A stretch of DNA of 16,277 nt from Ruminococcus sp. UBA4385 (GTDB lineage Bacteria; Bacillota_A; Clostridia; Oscillospirales; Ruminococcaceae), in contig DGRP01000027.1 of NCBI GenBank assembly GCA_002391065.1, forward strand, positions 1 through 16,277. Direction: 5' to 3'. A program made the position numbers and the translations under genes. The notes beneath the pieces are model-generated. The model was not told the origin of the DNA, did no database searches, and saw only the letters and a list, made by a program, of their open reading frames with translations. Of the stretch, positions 14,432 to 16,277 are shown in pieces; positions within the stretch are counted from its first letter, which is position 1, and the number at the start of each line of letters is the position of its first letter.

Positions 14432-15670
14432 TTAATACATTCTTATCTTGCTTGCAATTTCAGCCGAATGTGAAAGTATAGTCAGATTTGTGTCGATGTC
14501 GGATTCCTTCATTACGGGAGTGATGAAGGCAAGCTCATTGTCGGGTCTGCCTGCACGCTCAATGTACATAAGCTTGCCGAACATCTCGGAAAGTGCGCTC
14601 TTGAGCTTTTCAGCGTCATCAGCCTTTATGCGTACATATACCGCAGTCGAGGTCTCCTTGTAGTTCACTACAAACTTCTCGTTGTCGCAGTCCTCCCAGC
14701 CGATAGCTACGGGTCTCTCGCTGTGTCTGATGCAGTCGATAATGTCGCCCACAACAGCCGATGCCGTCGGGAGCTTTCCTGCACCCTGTCCGTAGAAGAG
14801 CACATCTCCCACACCGTCACCTGTAACAGTTATAGCGTTGTATACGTCCTCGACATTTGCGAGCATATTGTTCTTGGCAACAAGTCTCGGGCAAACAATA
14901 GCTGTTACTCTGCCGTCATCAAGCTTTCTTACCGAGCCGATAAGCTTTATAACATAGCCTGCATTTGCAGCGTACTCTATATCGTCAAGAGTTATCCTTG
15001 TGATACCCGAGCAGTGTACATACTCGGGATAAATGTGCTTGCCGTAAGCCAGCGAGCCCAGAATACAGATCTTTCTGCAGGCGTCCTCGCCCTCGATGTC
15101 GGCAGTAGGGTCAGCCTCGGCATAGCCGTTCTCCTGAGCCATTTTCAGTGCCTCGTCAAAGGGGAGCTGATCCTTTATCATCTTTGAAAGTATAAAGTTA
15201 GTAGTTCCGTTAAGTATACCCGAGATTTTTACTATCTCATTTCCCGCAAGGCACTTGCAGAGAGGTCTGATTATCGGGATACCGCCGCCTACGCTTGCCT
15301 CAAACAGATAGCTGCAGTTGTGCGCCGCTGCAATTTTGAGAAGCTCTGCTCCCTTTGCAGCCACGAGCGCCTTGTTAGAGGTAACAACGCTCTTGCCCTT
15401 TTCGAGCAGTCTCTTAGTATAGTCATAAGCGAAGGTCGTTCCTCCTACAACCTCTGCGACTACCTCTATCTCGTCATCGTTGAGGATAGTATCAAAGTCA
15501 TGGATTATCCTGTCAGCAAAAGGCGAATCGGGAAAATCCCTGAGGTCAAGAATGTACTTGATGTCGCAGTCCTTCCCAAGCTTTTTTGAGATAGACTCCC
15601 TGTTCTTCATAAACAGCTCGACCGTTCCCGAGCCTACTACGCCGTATCCTATAACAGCTACGTTCTGCAT
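14432..15670 (-). CDS. hom: Homoserine dehydrogenase with C-terminal ACT domain
   Basis: Hom reduces L-aspartate semialdehyde to L-homoserine with NAD(P)H, the branch-point step to threonine and methionine. The 412-residue protein has the N-terminal nucleotide-binding GYGVVGSG (8-15), the VVTSNKALVAAKGAEL segment (95-110), ILNGTTNFILSKM (152-164), and the substrate-binding signature YAEADPTADIEGEDACRK (183-200). The last part (about 335-412, with STAVYVRIKADDAEKLKSAL) is an ACT domain, usually the site of threonine feedback in monofunctional enzymes. The ATG start (15668-15670) has GTAGGA upstream. It follows the HTH-ACT regulator gene by 23 bases and precedes thrB across the palindromic element. 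Confidence 0.97.
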   Translation of the reverse strand: MQNVAVIGYGVVGSGTVELFMKNRESISKKLGKDCDIKYILDLRDFPDSPFADRIIHDFDTILNDDEIEVVAEVVGGTTFAYDYTKRLLEKGKSVVTSNKALVAAKGAELLKIAAAHNCSYLFEASVGGGIPIIRPLCKCLAGNEIVKISGILNGTTNFILSKMIKDQLPFDEALKMAQENGYAEADPTADIEGEDACRKICILGSLAYGKHIYPEYVHCSGITRITLDDIEYAANAGYVIKLIGSVRKLDDGRVTAIVCPRLVAKNNMLANVEDVYNAITVTGDGVGDVLFYGQGAGKLPTASAVVGDIIDCIRHSERPVAIGWEDCDNEKFVVNYKETSTAVYVRIKADDAEKLKSALSEMFGKLMYIERAGRPDNELAFITPVMKESDIDTNLTILSHSAEIASKIRMY

Positions 15671-15693
15671 TTTATATTCCTACTTTCTATAAA

Positions 15694-16140
15694 TTATTCA
15701 CCTGAGATTATTTTAACGTCAACCACGCCTCTGACCTTTGAGAGCTCGTCCCGAAGCTTGGCCGTCGGGAGCACCTCATGCTCAAACCGCACCGAGAAGG
15801 TGACAGTCGCTACGGAGTCGATAGGGATATTCTGATTGATAGTCAGGATATTGGTGTTGAGCTCATAAAGCTTCGAGATTATTGACGAGAGCACACCCTT
15901 TTCATCTCTCAGTATGCAGTACACCGAGACGATATTATTTGTAAGCTGCTCCTCATAATTGAAGACCGAGTCCTTGTACTTGTAGTAAGCACTTCGGGAT
16001 ATGCCGACCATGCGGCAGGCCTCCGATGAGGTAAGTGCCTCGCCCCTTGCCCTCATGCGCTTGGCGTCAAGAACCTTGAGCACTATGTCGGGAAGTACCT
16101 CCGAGCTGACAATAACCAGCTTTTCGTCCTTTTCTCCCAT
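15694..16140 (-). CDS. Small HTH-ACT protein (UPF0735 / PheB-like), probable amino-acid-sensing regulator
   Basis: The protein is 148 residues when started at ATG 16138-16140, which has GGAGG nine bases upstream and lies downstream of the operon promoter; a longer frame to 16254 would start upstream of the promoter and is rejected. Residues 35-55 (ALTSSEACRMVGISRSAYYK) form a helix-turn-helix-like segment. Residues about 72-148 form an ACT domain with ILRDEKGVLSSIISKLYELN. The length and order match the UPF0735 family, whose Bacillus member PheB is about the same size and is often mislabelled chorismate mutase. It is the first gene of the hom-thrB operon, so a role in sensing threonine or another aspartate-family amino acid is plausible. 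Direct DNA binding has not been shown by anything in this sequence. Confidence 0.9.
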   Translation of the reverse strand: MGEKDEKLVIVSSEVLPDIVLKVLDAKRMRARGEALTSSEACRMVGISRSAYYKYKDSVFNYEEQLTNNIVSVYCILRDEKGVLSSIISKLYELNTNILTINQNIPIDSVATVTFSVRFEHEVLPTAKLRDELSKVRGVVDVKIISGE

Positions 16141-16182
16141 TCGATTCCACCTCCGAAAAACAGATGTGTGTGACAGAAACAC

Positions 16183-16211
16183 ATTATAACACTTTTTTCT
16201 CCATTTGTCAA
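16183..16211 (-). promoter_or_regulatory. Perfect consensus promoter of the regulator-hom-thrB operon
   Basis: On the minus strand TTGACA (16206-16211), exactly 17 bases of spacer, and TATAAT (16183-16188) match the housekeeping consensus fully. Transcription would start near 16176, giving a leader of only about 35 bases. That is too short for a T-box or riboswitch, so control, if any, is likely by a protein at or near the promoter. Nothing further is recognised between 16212 and the window end. Confidence 0.9.
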
Positions 16212-16277
16212 CCCCCGCCCCGTGTGTATTGCTGCAAACAGTAATCTGCCGCACTGCCTGCAGGACTTATCGGGGGA

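Noticed and set aside
16141..16254. N-terminal extension of the HTH-ACT protein to 16254
   Set aside because: It would cover the perfect promoter and the ribosome binding site, and the family length (about 148 residues) fits the internal ATG.

Overview
The window looks like a chromosomal segment from a Gram-positive Clostridia-type gut or rumen anaerobe, probably a Ruminococcus-like member of the Oscillospiraceae. This placement is inferred from a type III glutamine synthetase, a bacterial V/A-type ATPase operon, strong AGGAGG ribosome binding sites, textbook -35/-10 boxes, some GTG and TTG starts, and intergenic heptanucleotide arrays that I associate with Ruminococcus genomes. I could not search a database. 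The window opens exactly at a BamHI site (GGATCC) inside glnN, so the left edge cuts a gene.

Layout on the + strand coordinate axis. Positions 1-383 hold the start of glnN (minus strand), with a consensus promoter at 467-495 and a terminator-like hairpin in its leader. Positions 581-2111 hold two membrane protein genes (minus). Positions 2144-11763 hold a complete V/A-type ATPase operon (minus), in transcript order G/H, C, I, K, F, E, A, B, D. Positions 12126-13223 hold a GGDEF diguanylate cyclase (plus) with its own promoter. Positions 13256-16140 hold a threonine-branch operon (minus), in transcript order HTH-ACT regulator, hom, thrB, driven by a perfect consensus promoter at 16183-16211.

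The most unusual content is non-coding. Three related heptad-rich, hairpin-bearing elements, all in the same orientation, fill the gaps between ATPase genes: B/D at 2791-3199, A/E at 6406-6773, and I/C at 10205-10380 (a shorter version). They divide the operon into four blocks: G/H-C, I-K-F-E, A-B and D. A different, nested palindromic element (14162-14420) fills the hom-thrB gap, and it shares a 13-base word with the ATPase elements. These look like MITE-like or structured-RNA repeats that lie inside polycistronic mRNAs without breaking any reading frame. One hairpin shows a compensatory base-pair change between copies. The hom-thrB element can fold in two mutually exclusive ways just upstream of the thrB ribosome binding site.

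Functionally, the ATPase genes encode a whole rotary machine (catalytic A3B3 head, D/F rotor shaft, C adaptor, I/K membrane motor, E and G/H stalks). The threonine genes convert aspartate semialdehyde to O-phosphohomoserine. glnN assimilates ammonium.
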